Positions 23,748-33,234 of a stretch of DNA of 64,000 nt are shown piece after piece. Made by a program: the position numbers and the translations under genes. The stretch spans positions 6,280,501 to 6,344,500 of the forward strand of contig NZ_CP132203.1 of NCBI RefSeq assembly GCF_030719035.1, in the 5' to 3' direction. A model generated the notes under the pieces. That model made no database searches. It saw only the letters and a list, made by a program, of their open reading frames with translations, and was not told where the DNA came from. The DNA comes from Hahella sp. HNIBRBA332. GTDB taxonomy: Bacteria > Pseudomonadota > Gammaproteobacteria > Pseudomonadales > Oleiphilaceae. Every line of letters begins with the position of its first letter. Position 1 is the first letter of the stretch.

Positions 23748-25718
23748 ATGTCCGACATAAAAAAATTCGAATTCGACAACTCCGGAATTGATCCAGTCAC
23801 CAACTTTTCCGGAAACCGCCCTTTCGCTTCCGTGCTTGAAACCCGCATCGCCCGCCGCACCGTCATCAAGGGCGGCGTTAGCGCCGCGTTGGCGGGCATG
23901 CTTGGCGTGTCGCTGATCGGTTGCAGCAACGATAACGATGGCGGCGACCCAGATGACAACCAGGGCCCATTACTGGGCTTCACCGCGATCGCCACCAGCG
24001 TGGCCAATGAGGTGAAAGTAGCCGCCGGTTATACTGCGACGCCGTTCGTTCCCTGGGGCACGCCTTTGACCGGCGCGCTTCCTGACTATCTGGGCGATGG
24101 AACCAACACCGGCGCCGATCAGGAGCAACAGGTAGGCATGAACCATGACGGCATGCACTATTTCCCCATCGATGTGAAAGAGGGCGGCTCCAATTCCGAA
24201 GAAGGCCTGTTGGTGATGAACCACGAATACATCGAGCCGGACTTCCTGCACCCTGACGGCCCCACTGAAGTAGGCGGCGCCAGACCCCAGGACGAGGTGC
24301 GTAAAGAAGTGGCGGCTCACGGCGTCAGTGTTATTCACATCAAGAAAACCGCCGGCGTTTGGGATATCGTCCACGGTAGCCAGTACAACCGTCGCGTGAC
24401 CGGCGCTACCGACATGGAGTTGCGCGGACCGGTGCGCGGAACCGACTATGCCGTCACCAAGCACAGCAACGACGGAACCCTGGCTCGCGGCACCCTGAAT
24501 AACTGCTCCATGGGGTATACGCCTTGGGGCACCTATCTGGCCTGTGAAGAGAACTGGGCGGGCTACTTTAAGAGCGATGACGATCCCAAACCGCGCAACC
24601 TCTCCCGTTACGGGGTGGGAACCCGCTCCCGTTATGGTTGGGACACGGTGGCGGGCGTGGATGTATATGAACGTTTCGACGCCACCAGCAAAGGCGCCGG
24701 CGCTGCGGACGACTACCGCAATGAGCCCAACACCTATGGCTGGATCGTGGAAATCGATCCATTCGAACCGACCTCCACGCCGCAGAAGCGCACTGCGCTG
24801 GGCCGCTTCGGTCATGAAGGCATCATTTTCGGTCTGGTCGAAGAAGGCAAACCCATCGTTTGCTATTCCGGCGACGACTCCCGTTTTGAATACATCTATA
24901 AGTACGTGTCCAATCAAGCCTACTATGCAGACACCGCCAGCGGCGCGCTGCTGGACGACGGCAAGCTGTACGTAGCTAAATTTAACGATGACGGCAGCGG
25001 CGAGTGGCTGGAGCTGTCTCATGGCGTCAACGGCCTGACGGTGGACAATGGCTTTGCGGACCAGGCGGATATTCTGATCAATACCCGCACTGCGGCGGAT
25101 TTCGTCGGCGCCACGCCCATGGATCGTCCTGAATGGGGCGCGGTGCATCCTACTACCGGCGAGGCGTACTTTACGCTCACCAACAATAGTCGACGCACCG
25201 AAGATCAGGTGAATGCGGCGAACCCACGCCCCAATAACCGATACGGCCATATCATTCGCTGGCGTGAGAGCAGCGATTCCGTGACGGCATTCCAGTGGGA
25301 TATCTTTGTGCTGGGCGGTCCCGCCGGCACAGCGACGCCGGGTGAGAGCGCGGCGCTGGTGACGCTGGACGACAGCAACAAGTTCAACAGCCCGGACGGC
25401 CTGTGGTTCGATAAACGCGGCGTGTTGTGGATTCAGACTGACACTGGCGGCACAGAAGAATTCGGCAACGATCAGATGCTCGCCGCTGATCCGTCCACCC
25501 GTGAGATCCGTCGCTTCTTCACCGGTGTGGTGGACTGCGAAGTGACCGGCGTGACCTCCACGCCGGACCTGAAAACCATGTTCGTCAATATCCAGCATCC
25601 GGGCAGCAAAAACGGCGACGGCAGCTACACCAGCAACTGGCCGGATGGCGGTTCCGCGCGTCCTCGCGCCGCTACAGTCATCATCACCAAAGACGACGGT
25701 GGCGTCATCGGCAGTTAA
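23748..25718 (+). CDS. phoX: PhoX-family alkaline phosphatase, Tat-exported
   Basis: A 656-residue protein from ATG 23748 (MSDIKKFEF), with AGAGG upstream; an ATG six codons earlier is possible. A Tat signal follows an N-terminal extension: ARRTVIKGGVSAALAGMLGV, ending in ...GCSNDNDGG. Conserved PhoX (DUF839) segments include LLVMNHEYIEPD, CSMGYTPWGTYLACEENW, RFGHEGIIFG, CYSGDDSRFEYIYKYVS and LWIQTDTGG. PhoX enzymes hydrolyse phosphomonoesters using calcium and iron and are the common alkaline phosphatases of marine bacteria. A candidate Pho box sits upstream. The Omp85 gene converges on it. Confidence 0.92.
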   Translation: MSDIKKFEFDNSGIDPVTNFSGNRPFASVLETRIARRTVIKGGVSAALAGMLGVSLIGCSNDNDGGDPDDNQGPLLGFTAIATSVANEVKVAAGYTATPFVPWGTPLTGALPDYLGDGTNTGADQEQQVGMNHDGMHYFPIDVKEGGSNSEEGLLVMNHEYIEPDFLHPDGPTEVGGARPQDEVRKEVAAHGVSVIHIKKTAGVWDIVHGSQYNRRVTGATDMELRGPVRGTDYAVTKHSNDGTLARGTLNNCSMGYTPWGTYLACEENWAGYFKSDDDPKPRNLSRYGVGTRSRYGWDTVAGVDVYERFDATSKGAGAADDYRNEPNTYGWIVEIDPFEPTSTPQKRTALGRFGHEGIIFGLVEEGKPIVCYSGDDSRFEYIYKYVSNQAYYADTASGALLDDGKLYVAKFNDDGSGEWLELSHGVNGLTVDNGFADQADILINTRTAADFVGATPMDRPEWGAVHPTTGEAYFTLTNNSRRTEDQVNAANPRPNNRYGHIIRWRESSDSVTAFQWDIFVLGGPAGTATPGESAALVTLDDSNKFNSPDGLWFDKRGVLWIQTDTGGTEEFGNDQMLAADPSTREIRRFFTGVVDCEVTGVTSTPDLKTMFVNIQHPGSKNGDGSYTSNWPDGGSARPRAATVIITKDDGGVIGS

Positions 25719-25725
25719 GCCTCGC

Positions 25726-27456
25726 TTAGAACGTCTGCCGGCCGCGGATGAGGAACTGGACGCCGTCGATTTCCTCTCCGCCGCCTTCGTCCCGGTCTAA
25801 CGGGACTGCGATATCCAGGTGCAGGACGCGTGTGACCTGGATACGGCTTGAAGTCAGACGCAGACCGATCCCGACATCGTGCAGGACGCCGTTGTTGGGA
25901 CCATTATCCGCGCCGGGAAACCATGCCCGTCCCATGTCCACGAAGACCGCTCCGCCCAGGCGAAACAGTTCGAACGGATACCAGTTGGAGTAGTAACGCC
26001 GTTCCAGCGTGAGCAGAAAGCTGCGATCCCCCGTCTGATAACGCAAAGGGTAACCGCGCAGGCCGTTATCTCCGCCCAGGGTGAGCTGCAAGTCTGAGGT
26101 CAGGCCTTTGCTGTAAGCCAGGTTCAGCGCTGCGTACCAGCTGTTCTTGCGTTTGGACTCGGTGCGCAGGTAACGGGTCTGCAGGCCTAGGATCAGATTT
26201 TCCATCCGGTCTCCCGAAGGGCTCCAGTAACCGCTCTGGTCGAACTGGATATCCGCGAATTGCAGGCGCTCCGCCAGCAGCGCGCGGCTGATTCCGCTTT
26301 TCAGCACCCACTGATCCTCACTGGCGCCAAAAGATTCCGATGACCATCCCAGGCGCGCATATAAGCGCATGCCGGTGGGAATGTCTTCAATCTGTTGGAT
26401 TTGATTGAAATTGTAGGTCTGGAAGTAAAGATCCTCGCTGTACTCGTAACCGATCCAGGGGTAACTGAGGATGCGGTCCTCGGGGAAGGGATCGGGGGGC
26501 GTTTCTCCTGCTTCTTCCGAGAAGTCGTAATGGGCGTATTCATAGCCATAGAGCAGGCGGTGATCATTGAAATCGTCGCCGCCAATGGAATGACCGCTGA
26601 ACAGGCCGTAACTCTCCGTGCGCTGTTTGAATTCGCTGACGCTATCGCCCCGGTAGTAGAGCTTTTGCGTCAGTTGCTCCCGGTTGTAGGCGACGCCGCC
26701 GGACCAGTTGGCCCCGACTTTATAGAAGGGCCGCACGAACTGGGCGGCGCGGCGGTAGCCATCGCTGTTTTCCGAAAGCGTCAACTGAGAGGTCCAACGG
26801 GAGCCGAGCAGGTTGGGGTCCTGGTAATCGACGGTAAAGCCGGTGCGGGATTCATCCTTCTTGTGGCTGAAAGCCAGACGCTTGCCGTATCCCAGAAAGT
26901 TTTCGTCGGTCAGACCCAGTATGGTGGTGTTCTCGCCGCCGCTGCGACTGAAGCCCAGCGCGGGCAGCAACGTCCACAAATCCCGCGTGACCACGGCGAT
27001 ATCCACCACTCGCCCGCACACACGGAAAGGCCGCACCCAGGCGTTGTACAGGTAGGATTTGTCGCGCAGGCTGCGCTCGCTTTGCTGCAGGATATGCGGG
27101 TCGTAGGGATCGCCGCTTTTGAACAGAAGCTGGTAACGGGTGGCTTCTTCGCGGGTACGAATATGCAGGGCGTTGGTGGTGCGGTAAATCCAGTGATCTT
27201 CTTCCGGATCGGTGGCGTCGAAAATCTCCCGATTGAAGACATAGACTTCGCCAATCAACGCATTGTCCGGGATGGCTAACCCCAGCTCCTGCCGCAGTTG
27301 CTCGCGAGGGTTGTCGAAGTCCACCTCGCTGGGCTGGATGTCCGCATACTGACAGCTCAACGCCGCTTCTTGCTCGGCCCAGGCCAGTTCGACGCAGCAA
27401 ACCGGCGCAAGGGCGACGCACCAGCGGAATAATTGGCGAGGAGAGATTGGGTTCAT
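25726..27456 (-). CDS. BamA/Omp85-superfamily outer-membrane protein
   Basis: A 576-residue protein with a signal peptide (RQLFRWCVALAPVCCVELAW-A). The first ~190 residues form a POTRA-like region (NALIGEVYVFNREIFDATDP, SGDPYDPHILQQSERSLRDK). The rest is a 16-stranded beta-barrel with many aromatic strand ends. Diagnostic residues are GGDNGLRGYPLRY, near residue 460, and GGAVFVDMGRAWF near 505, with a C-terminal Phe. It is shorter than BamA and has one or two POTRA domains, so it belongs to the small D15/TamA-like group. Substrate unknown; it could insert or export a surface protein. Confidence 0.87.
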   Translation of the reverse strand: MNPISPRQLFRWCVALAPVCCVELAWAEQEAALSCQYADIQPSEVDFDNPREQLRQELGLAIPDNALIGEVYVFNREIFDATDPEEDHWIYRTTNALHIRTREEATRYQLLFKSGDPYDPHILQQSERSLRDKSYLYNAWVRPFRVCGRVVDIAVVTRDLWTLLPALGFSRSGGENTTILGLTDENFLGYGKRLAFSHKKDESRTGFTVDYQDPNLLGSRWTSQLTLSENSDGYRRAAQFVRPFYKVGANWSGGVAYNREQLTQKLYYRGDSVSEFKQRTESYGLFSGHSIGGDDFNDHRLLYGYEYAHYDFSEEAGETPPDPFPEDRILSYPWIGYEYSEDLYFQTYNFNQIQQIEDIPTGMRLYARLGWSSESFGASEDQWVLKSGISRALLAERLQFADIQFDQSGYWSPSGDRMENLILGLQTRYLRTESKRKNSWYAALNLAYSKGLTSDLQLTLGGDNGLRGYPLRYQTGDRSFLLTLERRYYSNWYPFELFRLGGAVFVDMGRAWFPGADNGPNNGVLHDVGIGLRLTSSRIQVTRVLHLDIAVPLDRDEGGGEEIDGVQFLIRGRQTF

Positions 27457-27638
27457 TGCGTATCCATCGAGAGGAAGTCCTGATTGATAAGCGATTTTTT
27501 ATTTATAGCTTAGCGGTTAATGGCGCAAGATGGCCCTTTAACTTTACCATCTGATGACTGAGCGTTTTTCTGAGGTATCCCTAGATACTGTGGGTACCTT
27601 TGAATACTGTACGTTTGTCTGATTCATAGCGCCACTCC

Positions 27639-27980
27639 GTTCGCCCTGAGCCTGTCGAAGGGCTACGTACCTACTGTGCCTCAATAATCGGAATCAGCCG
27701 TTCGCCCTGAGCCTGTCGAAGGGCTACGTACCTGCTGCGTCTCAATAATCGGAATCAGCCGATCACCCTGAGCCTGTCGAAGTGCTGCGTACCTGCTGCG
27801 TCTCAACAATCGGAATCAGCCGTTCGCCCTGAGCTTGTCGAAGGGCTACGTACCTGCTGCGTCTCAACAATCGGAATCAGCCGCTCGCCCTGAGCCTGTC
27901 GAAGGGCTGCGTACCTACTGTGTCTCAATAATCGGAATCAGCCGTTCGCCCTGAGCCTGTCGAAGGGCTTCCCAGAGCGC
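27639..27980 (+). repeat. Tandem array with 61-bp period built on the same REP-like module
   Basis: GTTCGCCCTGAGCCTGTCGA cores begin at 27639, 27700, 27761, 27822, 27883 and 27944, exactly 61 bases apart. Each is followed by AGGGCTACGTACCTGCTGCG and a TCAATAATCGGAATCAGCC stretch with few changes. The sixth core ends with CTTCCCAGAGCGC, identical to the modules at 20.6-20.9 kb. This array fills most of the 551-bp gap 27457-28007; the rest (27457-27638) is AT-richer, with promoter-like sequence for the Omp85 gene and nothing else I can name. Confidence 0.93.
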
Positions 27981-28007
27981 AAAACTGAATCAGGAGTGGA
28001 AACATGC

Positions 28008-28913
28008 CTATTCCACCGCCGCCAACGCCGCCGCGCATTTCTCCCGCAAAAAGTCCCGCAACAAAAGCGCGGCGGGCGTCACCTGTTTCTTCCCGGGGCA
28101 CACCAGATACATGCTGATTTCCGCGCAGGCGTATTGGCTCAGGGTGGCGCGCACGCGACCATGGAGCAGGTCGTCGCTCATATCGAGCATGGACTTATTG
28201 GCCAGACCGACGCCGGCGACGGCCCAGCGGTGGACGGCTTCGGCGTCGTTACTGATGCGGTCGCCATTGACGTTGACGGTGATGCGCTGGTCGCCGTCGT
28301 GAAATCCCCACTGGTCATAGGCGCGCTCATCTACCAGGTACAGCAGGCAGTTATGGTTGCGCAGGTCTTGCGGCGTCAACGGATCGCCATAACGTTCGAA
28401 ATACGCCGGCGAACCGCAGATGATGCGTCGGGTGTTCACGATGTTGAAGGCGACATGGTTGGAGTCGGGCGGCGCGCCGTAGCGCAGGGCGATATCCACA
28501 TTTTCCCGATTAATGTCCGCCACCCGGTCCGTCAGCTCCAGGCGCAGCACGAGATTGGGGTATTGGACTTGAAACTCGTCCAGCCAGGGCATCAGCAGAT
28601 TGCGCCCAAAATCTGAAGATGCGGAGAGGCGCAAAGTCCCGCCGATTTCACCTTTCTTCGCCAGTAACTCCCGGCGTCCCGCGTCCAGGGCGTTCAGCGC
28701 CGCGCGGCAGTGATGCAGGTAGCTCTCCCCCTCGCTGGTAAGGCGCAGGCTGCGGGTGGAGCGTACGAACAGAGTGGTGTCCAGGCTCTGTTCCAGGCGC
28801 TTGATGGCGGCGCTGGCGGCGGCCGGGGTCATATCCAGTTCCCGCGCGGCGGCGGTGAGGCTGCCGTGCAAAGCGGTCTGGTGAAAAACGGTAAGGTCGT
28901 TGATGGAGGACAT
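28008..28913 (-). CDS. LysR-family transcriptional regulator
   Basis: A 301-residue regulator from ATG 28913 (MSSINDLTVFHQTALHGSLT); the frame is open 25 codons upstream but these are not LysR-like. The winged helix-turn-helix reads AAARELDMTPAAASAAIKRL and FVRSTRSLRLTSEG, followed by the two-lobed effector domain (LRLSASSDFGRNLLMPWLDE, DIALRYGAPPDS, NHNCLLYLVDERAYDQW). It resembles the CrgA/YafC group. It is divergent from the quinone-oxidoreductase-like gene at 29032, its most likely target. Confidence 0.92.
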   Translation of the reverse strand: MSSINDLTVFHQTALHGSLTAAARELDMTPAAASAAIKRLEQSLDTTLFVRSTRSLRLTSEGESYLHHCRAALNALDAGRRELLAKKGEIGGTLRLSASSDFGRNLLMPWLDEFQVQYPNLVLRLELTDRVADINRENVDIALRYGAPPDSNHVAFNIVNTRRIICGSPAYFERYGDPLTPQDLRNHNCLLYLVDERAYDQWGFHDGDQRITVNVNGDRISNDAEAVHRWAVAGVGLANKSMLDMSDDLLHGRVRATLSQYACAEISMYLVCPGKKQVTPAALLLRDFLREKCAAALAAVE

Positions 28914-29031
28914 TTTCAAAAAATTTTTGAAAAAGAAACAACTAATAGGCTGTTTTTCGTTAACAGTCAATGGGAGAGAATGCCTCATCGCCGCACTACG
29001 GCCCCGAATTCACCTTCACAGGAGCACGAAC

Positions 29032-30051
29032 ATGAAAGCTATTGGTTATCTGCAAGCGCAGCCCATCGAGCATCCAGAATCACTATTGGACATCACTCTG
29101 CCGGACCCGCAGCCTCAAGGGCGCGACCTGTTGGTGGAGATCAAGGCGGTGGCGGTTAACCCCGTGGACGTCAAAGTACGCAGAAGTTCCTCTGCGGAAG
29201 GGGACGCTCACAAGGTGATCGGTTGGGACGCTTCCGGTGTGGTGAAAGCCGTGGGCGATCAGGTCAGCCTGTTCAAGCCCGGTGATGAAGTTTACTACGC
29301 GGGTTCTATCGCCCGTCCCGGCACAAACAGCGAGCTGCATCTTGTCGATGAGCGCATCGTCGGGCGCAAGCCTTCCAATATCGGTTTTGCGGAAGCGGCC
29401 GCGTTGCCTTTAACGGCGATCACCGCCTGGGAAATACTGTTTGAACGTCTGGAGATCGGCAAGCAGAGTGATGCAGCCGGTCCCGCCCGGCTACTGGTTG
29501 TCGGCGCCGCTGGCGGCGTGGGCTCCATCATGCTGCAGTTGGCTCGCAAACTGACTGACGCGGTGATCATCGGCACGGCGTCGCGTCAGGAAACCCGTGA
29601 TTGGGCGCTGGCTATGGGCGCGCATCATGTCATCGACCATCGCCTGCCTTTGCATGAAGAACTGAAGCGTATCGGCATTGACAGCGTGACTCACGTGGCG
29701 AGCCTGACGCACACAGAGAAGCACTACGGCAGCATTGTAGAAGCGCTGGCGCCGCAGGGTCGTCTGGCCTTGATCGACGATCCCTCCACGCCGATCGATA
29801 TCATGCCTCTGAAGCGCAAGAGCCTGTCTCTGCATTGGGAAATGATGTTTACCCGCTCGCTCTATGAAACCGCGGACATGATTGAACAGCATCGCCTGTT
29901 GAATCGCGTGGCGGAGCTGGTGGAGGAAGGCGCAGTGCGCACGACGCTGAAGCAGAATCTGGGCAAGATCAATGCAGAGAATCTGAAGCGCGCCCACAGT
30001 CTGATTGAGAGCGACACAGCTATCGGCAAGATTGTGTTGGAAGGATTCTGA
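29032..30051 (+). CDS. Zinc-type alcohol dehydrogenase-like / quinone oxidoreductase
   Basis: A 339-residue medium-chain dehydrogenase. ATG 29032 has AGGAG eight bases ahead; the longer open frame upstream is not used. Features in order: KAVAVNPVDVKVR near residue 38, IGWDASGVVKAVGDQV near 63 and the Rossmann nucleotide site LLVVGAAGGVGSIMLQLARK near 155. The zinc-ligand Cys cluster of true alcohol dehydrogenases is absent, so it belongs to the NADPH quinone/enone reductase (ZADH1-like) group. It is divergent from a LysR gene, consistent with induction by electrophiles or quinones. Confidence 0.9.
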   Translation: MKAIGYLQAQPIEHPESLLDITLPDPQPQGRDLLVEIKAVAVNPVDVKVRRSSSAEGDAHKVIGWDASGVVKAVGDQVSLFKPGDEVYYAGSIARPGTNSELHLVDERIVGRKPSNIGFAEAAALPLTAITAWEILFERLEIGKQSDAAGPARLLVVGAAGGVGSIMLQLARKLTDAVIIGTASRQETRDWALAMGAHHVIDHRLPLHEELKRIGIDSVTHVASLTHTEKHYGSIVEALAPQGRLALIDDPSTPIDIMPLKRKSLSLHWEMMFTRSLYETADMIEQHRLLNRVAELVEEGAVRTTLKQNLGKINAENLKRAHSLIESDTAIGKIVLEGF

Positions 30052-30094
30052 CACTTTTGGTCTCTTCGGCGTTTCCGTATTGCAACCGCTCCAT

Positions 30095-30111
30095 GCCCGG
30101 CTAAGCCGGGC
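30095..30111 (+). terminator. Terminator-like hairpin after the oxidoreductase gene
   Basis: GCCCGGC (30095-30101) pairs with GCCGGGC (30105-30111) around TAA, followed by GTTT. A second stem, CCGCTG/CAGCGG, follows at once. The rest of the 351-bp gap to 30402 is AT-rich, with promoter-like sequence for the next gene and nothing else recognised. Confidence 0.6.
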
Positions 30112-30402
30112 GTTTCCGCTGTTTTCAGCGGCCTTCCGCAAAGTCCAGTTACTTTATTGCAACGGATTTGTGAGTCATGCCTAGGACCTCCCCGGTCTTT
30201 TCCCCATCGAAGCTTGCATTGGCTGTCGCTTCCGATTTTTATTTTTCTTTCAACTTTATGTTTTTAAAAGGAAAATAATTCTATTGGGTTTTCTTCTTCA
30301 GTTTGTACGCATTATTCAGGTTTCCTGGTATGAAACTTGAAACTCTATCAGCAGTTTTCGTTGAACTGTTGTAGCGCCGCAGAGTGTAAGAGGAGGCTTT
30401 TA

Positions 30403-30888
30403 ATGCAAAAAGTGAGAGTTCTTGGTTTTCTGGGCGCATTGTTCATGGCTGGGATGGCGCAGGCTTCCGTCATCGGTGAAGCGGAAGAGGCGGCTTGGAG
30501 CCCGGGTCGAACCCATGCGGGAGAAATGGCTGCGCAACGTCGCGGCTTTGCGCATGAACATCCACCCCATGAGAAACGGCAGCCGCAGGCGTCGAATGAG
30601 CCGGACGGCTGGCTGGAGGCCTACGTGCAGGAAATGTTTCAGGTAGAGGCGCGGACGCCGCGCTTCATTGGCGCTGAGCCGGTGGTCAAGCCGCATTGGT
30701 TCACCCTGCTGTTGTCCGACGTCGCCTCCGTGCGTTGGTTATTCTCGCATCTGGGCGGCAATCTGTGGGTGATCGACCACAATGGGCCGGTGTCCAATGT
30801 ACCGCAGCCGTCCACGCTGGCGCTGATGGGACTGGCCGGATTCGCCACCCTGACAGTGGGATTGCGAAATAAGCATAAATATTGTTAA
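30403..30888 (+). CDS. PEP-CTERM-like exported protein
   Basis: A 161-residue protein from ATG 30403, which has AGGAGG six bases upstream. Signal peptide MQKVRVLGFLGALFMAGMAQ-A. The mature part is short and rich in Glu, Arg and Pro. The C-terminus, VPQPSTLALMGLAGFATLTV followed by GLRNKHKYC, is a PEP-CTERM sorting signal in which the usual PEP is PQP: a Pro-x-Pro motif, a membrane helix and a basic tail. It would be processed by the exosortase encoded at 45238. Function of the mature piece is unknown; such proteins usually end up at the surface or in exopolysaccharide. Confidence 0.75.
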   Translation: MQKVRVLGFLGALFMAGMAQASVIGEAEEAAWSPGRTHAGEMAAQRRGFAHEHPPHEKRQPQASNEPDGWLEAYVQEMFQVEARTPRFIGAEPVVKPHWFTLLLSDVASVRWLFSHLGGNLWVIDHNGPVSNVPQPSTLALMGLAGFATLTVGLRNKHKYC

Positions 30889-31053
30889 GACATCCGGGGC
30901 CTGGATGTGTCAATATAGGGCCCCTTCAAAAATATTCCGAATTATTAAAGAGTTGCCTGCGCCGGTCCGTTCCGCTCCGTCTTCCTGCGGACGGGCCGGC
31001 TTGGGGCTTGTTGTGCTCACGATTTGCCACGGTTTGGTGTTGAAGTATCGGCA

Positions 31054-31542
31054 ATGAAGATTAGGCGAGCTTTCTCGGAAGAGTGTGTTGTATTGAGTGA
31101 GATCGCCATGGAAAGCAAGGCGGTCTGGGGTTATTCCCAGGAATTTATGGACGCCTGCCGGGCGGAGCTGACCTATTCCGAAGACTACATGTCCCGACAC
31201 ACGGTATACACAGCGGTGGCCCGCAGCGGTGAGATCGCCGGCTTCTATTCTTTGCGCGCGCTGTCTCCGGTCTGTACGGAGATGGATGCCCTGTTTGTGC
31301 GCCCGGACTACATGCGTCAAGGCATCGGCCGCGCTCTGATCGAGCATGCGGTGCTGTGGGCCTATCAATCCGGTTATCACCTAATGATGATTCAGGGTGA
31401 TCCCAACGCCGCCGGGTTTTACGAATCCTTTGGCGCCACGTTGATTGGCTACGCTGACTCCCCCCGCTTCCCTGGGCGCAAGCTGCCTCTGTTCCAGGTT
31501 GCCTTGATCGATCAAGTCTCCGCAATCAGCGCGACTTTGTAA
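31054..31542 (+). CDS. GNAT-family N-acetyltransferase
   Basis: A 162-residue protein from ATG 31054 (MKIRRAFSEECVVLSEIAME). The acetyl-CoA-binding motif A reads ALFVRPDYMRQGIGRALIEH near residue 84, with the R-x-x-G-x-G/A signature QGIGRA. The following MMIQGDPNAAGFYESFGATL is the typical C-terminal GNAT element. Substrate cannot be told from sequence. It stands alone, with the membrane protein gene 200 bases downstream. Confidence 0.88.
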   Translation: MKIRRAFSEECVVLSEIAMESKAVWGYSQEFMDACRAELTYSEDYMSRHTVYTAVARSGEIAGFYSLRALSPVCTEMDALFVRPDYMRQGIGRALIEHAVLWAYQSGYHLMMIQGDPNAAGFYESFGATLIGYADSPRFPGRKLPLFQVALIDQVSAISATL

Positions 31543-31742
31543 TCCCCCGTAACCATTTCCCGTGTCTTTGTGTCGTTATTGGTCCTCTATGTGATTATTT
31601 TTTGAACTGTGTCACAAAAAGGACTAATTTATAAGACATCACCAAGAGTCTCTATCAGTAGCGAATTGTCTGACGCCTGACAGGCGACGATGTGTTCCTG
31701 AACGGCGCCGACGCGACAATAACAATATAAAGGCTGAGGATT

Positions 31743-32417
31743 ATGGAAACTCTCAATGCTGTCATCACTATCGCCAGCGTGTTGCTGGTGTTGAGCGGCG
31801 TCGCTTTGTTCTTCGGGGGCAAGCTCGCCAATCATGGCGCGGAAGCGCGGCAGACGGGCATCTACGCGAACTTCAACGCGCCCACCGTGATTTTGTTGCT
31901 GGCGGGCGTCGGAATGGCGCTGACTCCGCGACTGACCAACAACAGTCAATATGGGTTCAACCAGTTACCAGCGCCGGCGGCGGGGATCGAGAACATGTCC
32001 GACGCCTCCAACAAGATCGCCGACGTGGCGCAGTCGGAAAGCCAGCCGCAAGTTCCTATTCAAGCGAAAACGTCGTTATTAACGGCGGGCGGCTACGAAC
32101 TCATGAGCTATTCCCGTGACAACAAACAATTGCACCTCGTGGGCGGGATGGATCTCTATGCGCTCAAAACCGACCAATATCAGATTTTCGTGGAACTCAA
32201 CGCCTACGACGACCAAGGTCTGCGTGATATCTACACCGGCAGCGGTCTGCTGTATTTCGACGGCTCCAACTGGATGCTGGATATGGAGGGCGGTGTTGGA
32301 CCGGCCATGTTGACGCAGCGGGAAACCCCCGTGAAGCTCACCAAGGAAGGGGATTTTATAATGCTGGCCTACGAGACGGACGGGCGCTCTTACCAGTTGA
32401 TCTGGCTGCAGGATTAA
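31743..32417 (+). CDS. Membrane protein of unknown function
   Basis: A 224-residue protein with AAGGCTGAGGATT before ATG. Two membrane segments lie near residues 7-24 (VITIASVLLVLSGVALFF) and 46-62 (APTVILLLAGVGMALTP). A Gln/Ser/Ala linker and a C-terminal domain of about 120 residues with repeated beta strands (YELMSYSRDNKQLHLVGGMD, QYQIFVELNAYDDQGLRDIY) follow. The topology puts the C-terminal domain and both ends on the same side. No family recognised. It converges on the YbaK gene. Confidence 0.65.
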   Translation: METLNAVITIASVLLVLSGVALFFGGKLANHGAEARQTGIYANFNAPTVILLLAGVGMALTPRLTNNSQYGFNQLPAPAAGIENMSDASNKIADVAQSESQPQVPIQAKTSLLTAGGYELMSYSRDNKQLHLVGGMDLYALKTDQYQIFVELNAYDDQGLRDIYTGSGLLYFDGSNWMLDMEGGVGPAMLTQRETPVKLTKEGDFIMLAYETDGRSYQLIWLQD

Positions 32418-32432
32418 GCGCCCGCGCGGCGT

Positions 32433-32942
32433 TCACCAACGCCCGAACATGTGAAAAGCAGAGGGGCTGCCGATAGGCGCGCTGAAGTCGCCATGTTTGC
32501 AGTCCCGCACCAGCGTTTCGAATTGCTGATGATTCATGTGAATCAGATCCCGATGATCGCCCGCCTCCAGGTATAACTCCGCTGAACGCAGCAGTTCATC
32601 GTCGACGATGGTTTCCATCTGATAGGCCAGTCCGACGGCGGGAATAGCGCCGAGGGAACAATCGTCAAACAGGGAAGACAGGGACTTTTCATCCGCCAGC
32701 TTTAACCCTCGTTGCACGAGGGCGCCCAGTTTTCTCATCTGCACTTTGTTGATGGCGGGAAGCACCGCCATCAAGTGGCGGCCTTCATGATCCTCCATCA
32801 CCACGGCCTTGGCCATGTTCTTAAAGGGCACATGGGCGGCGATGGCGGTCTGTACGGCGCCTTCGCTATAAACATGGTGGGTGACGTCATAGGAGATCTG
32901 TTGGTTGTTGAGGTACTGTCTGACTCGGTAGGCAATAGACAT
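32433..32942 (-). CDS. YbaK/YeaK-type aminoacyl-tRNA deacylase
   Basis: A 169-residue protein of the YbaK/ProXp editing fold, which hydrolyses mischarged aminoacyl-tRNA. Features: N-terminal helix and YDVTHHVYSEGAVQTAIAAH, the conserved Lys stretch MAKAVVMEDHEGRHLMAVLP, a central KLGALVQRG region and LGAIPAVGLAYQM near residue 105. RBS is AGGAGG upstream of ATG. The substrate specificity (Cys, Ala or Ser) cannot be decided. Stand-alone gene, convergent with the membrane-protein gene at 31743. Confidence 0.85.
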   Translation of the reverse strand: MSIAYRVRQYLNNQQISYDVTHHVYSEGAVQTAIAAHVPFKNMAKAVVMEDHEGRHLMAVLPAINKVQMRKLGALVQRGLKLADEKSLSSLFDDCSLGAIPAVGLAYQMETIVDDELLRSAELYLEAGDHRDLIHMNHQQFETLVRDCKHGDFSAPIGSPSAFHMFGRW

Positions 32943-33234
32943 TTTCTCGCCCTCCTAAATCTTTTTAACGCACAAGCCACGCCTGATTGAACAGGCGCAG
33001 ACGGATAAATAGTGAGGAAGCTATTTGTCCGCTGGGTTAATAAATTATAGCCCTTAAGGTGTCGGATTGATTGTTTTTTGTACGGTATTATTGGGGCTGA
33101 CCCAGACGCGGATATTGGCCCTGGTCCGGATATTGCTCTAAGCCTCATTTGATTCAGGCCGCGCCAGCGCCGGCGATCCCGGCATCGACGCGGCGGCGTA
33201 TTGAGCGATCCTCACATACATACAGGAGCAGTAG

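Noticed and set aside
23970..25598. 542-codon minus-strand frame opposite phoX
   Set aside because: Antisense shadow produced by GC-rich codon usage; no recognisable motif.
26395..27279. 294-codon plus-strand frame opposite the Omp85 gene
   Set aside because: Antisense shadow; the Omp85 frame has conserved GLRGY and VDMGRAW segments.
27639..27980. CRISPR array
   Set aside because: The period is regular, but the DNA between cores is itself repeated, so there are no unique spacers, and no cas gene is near.
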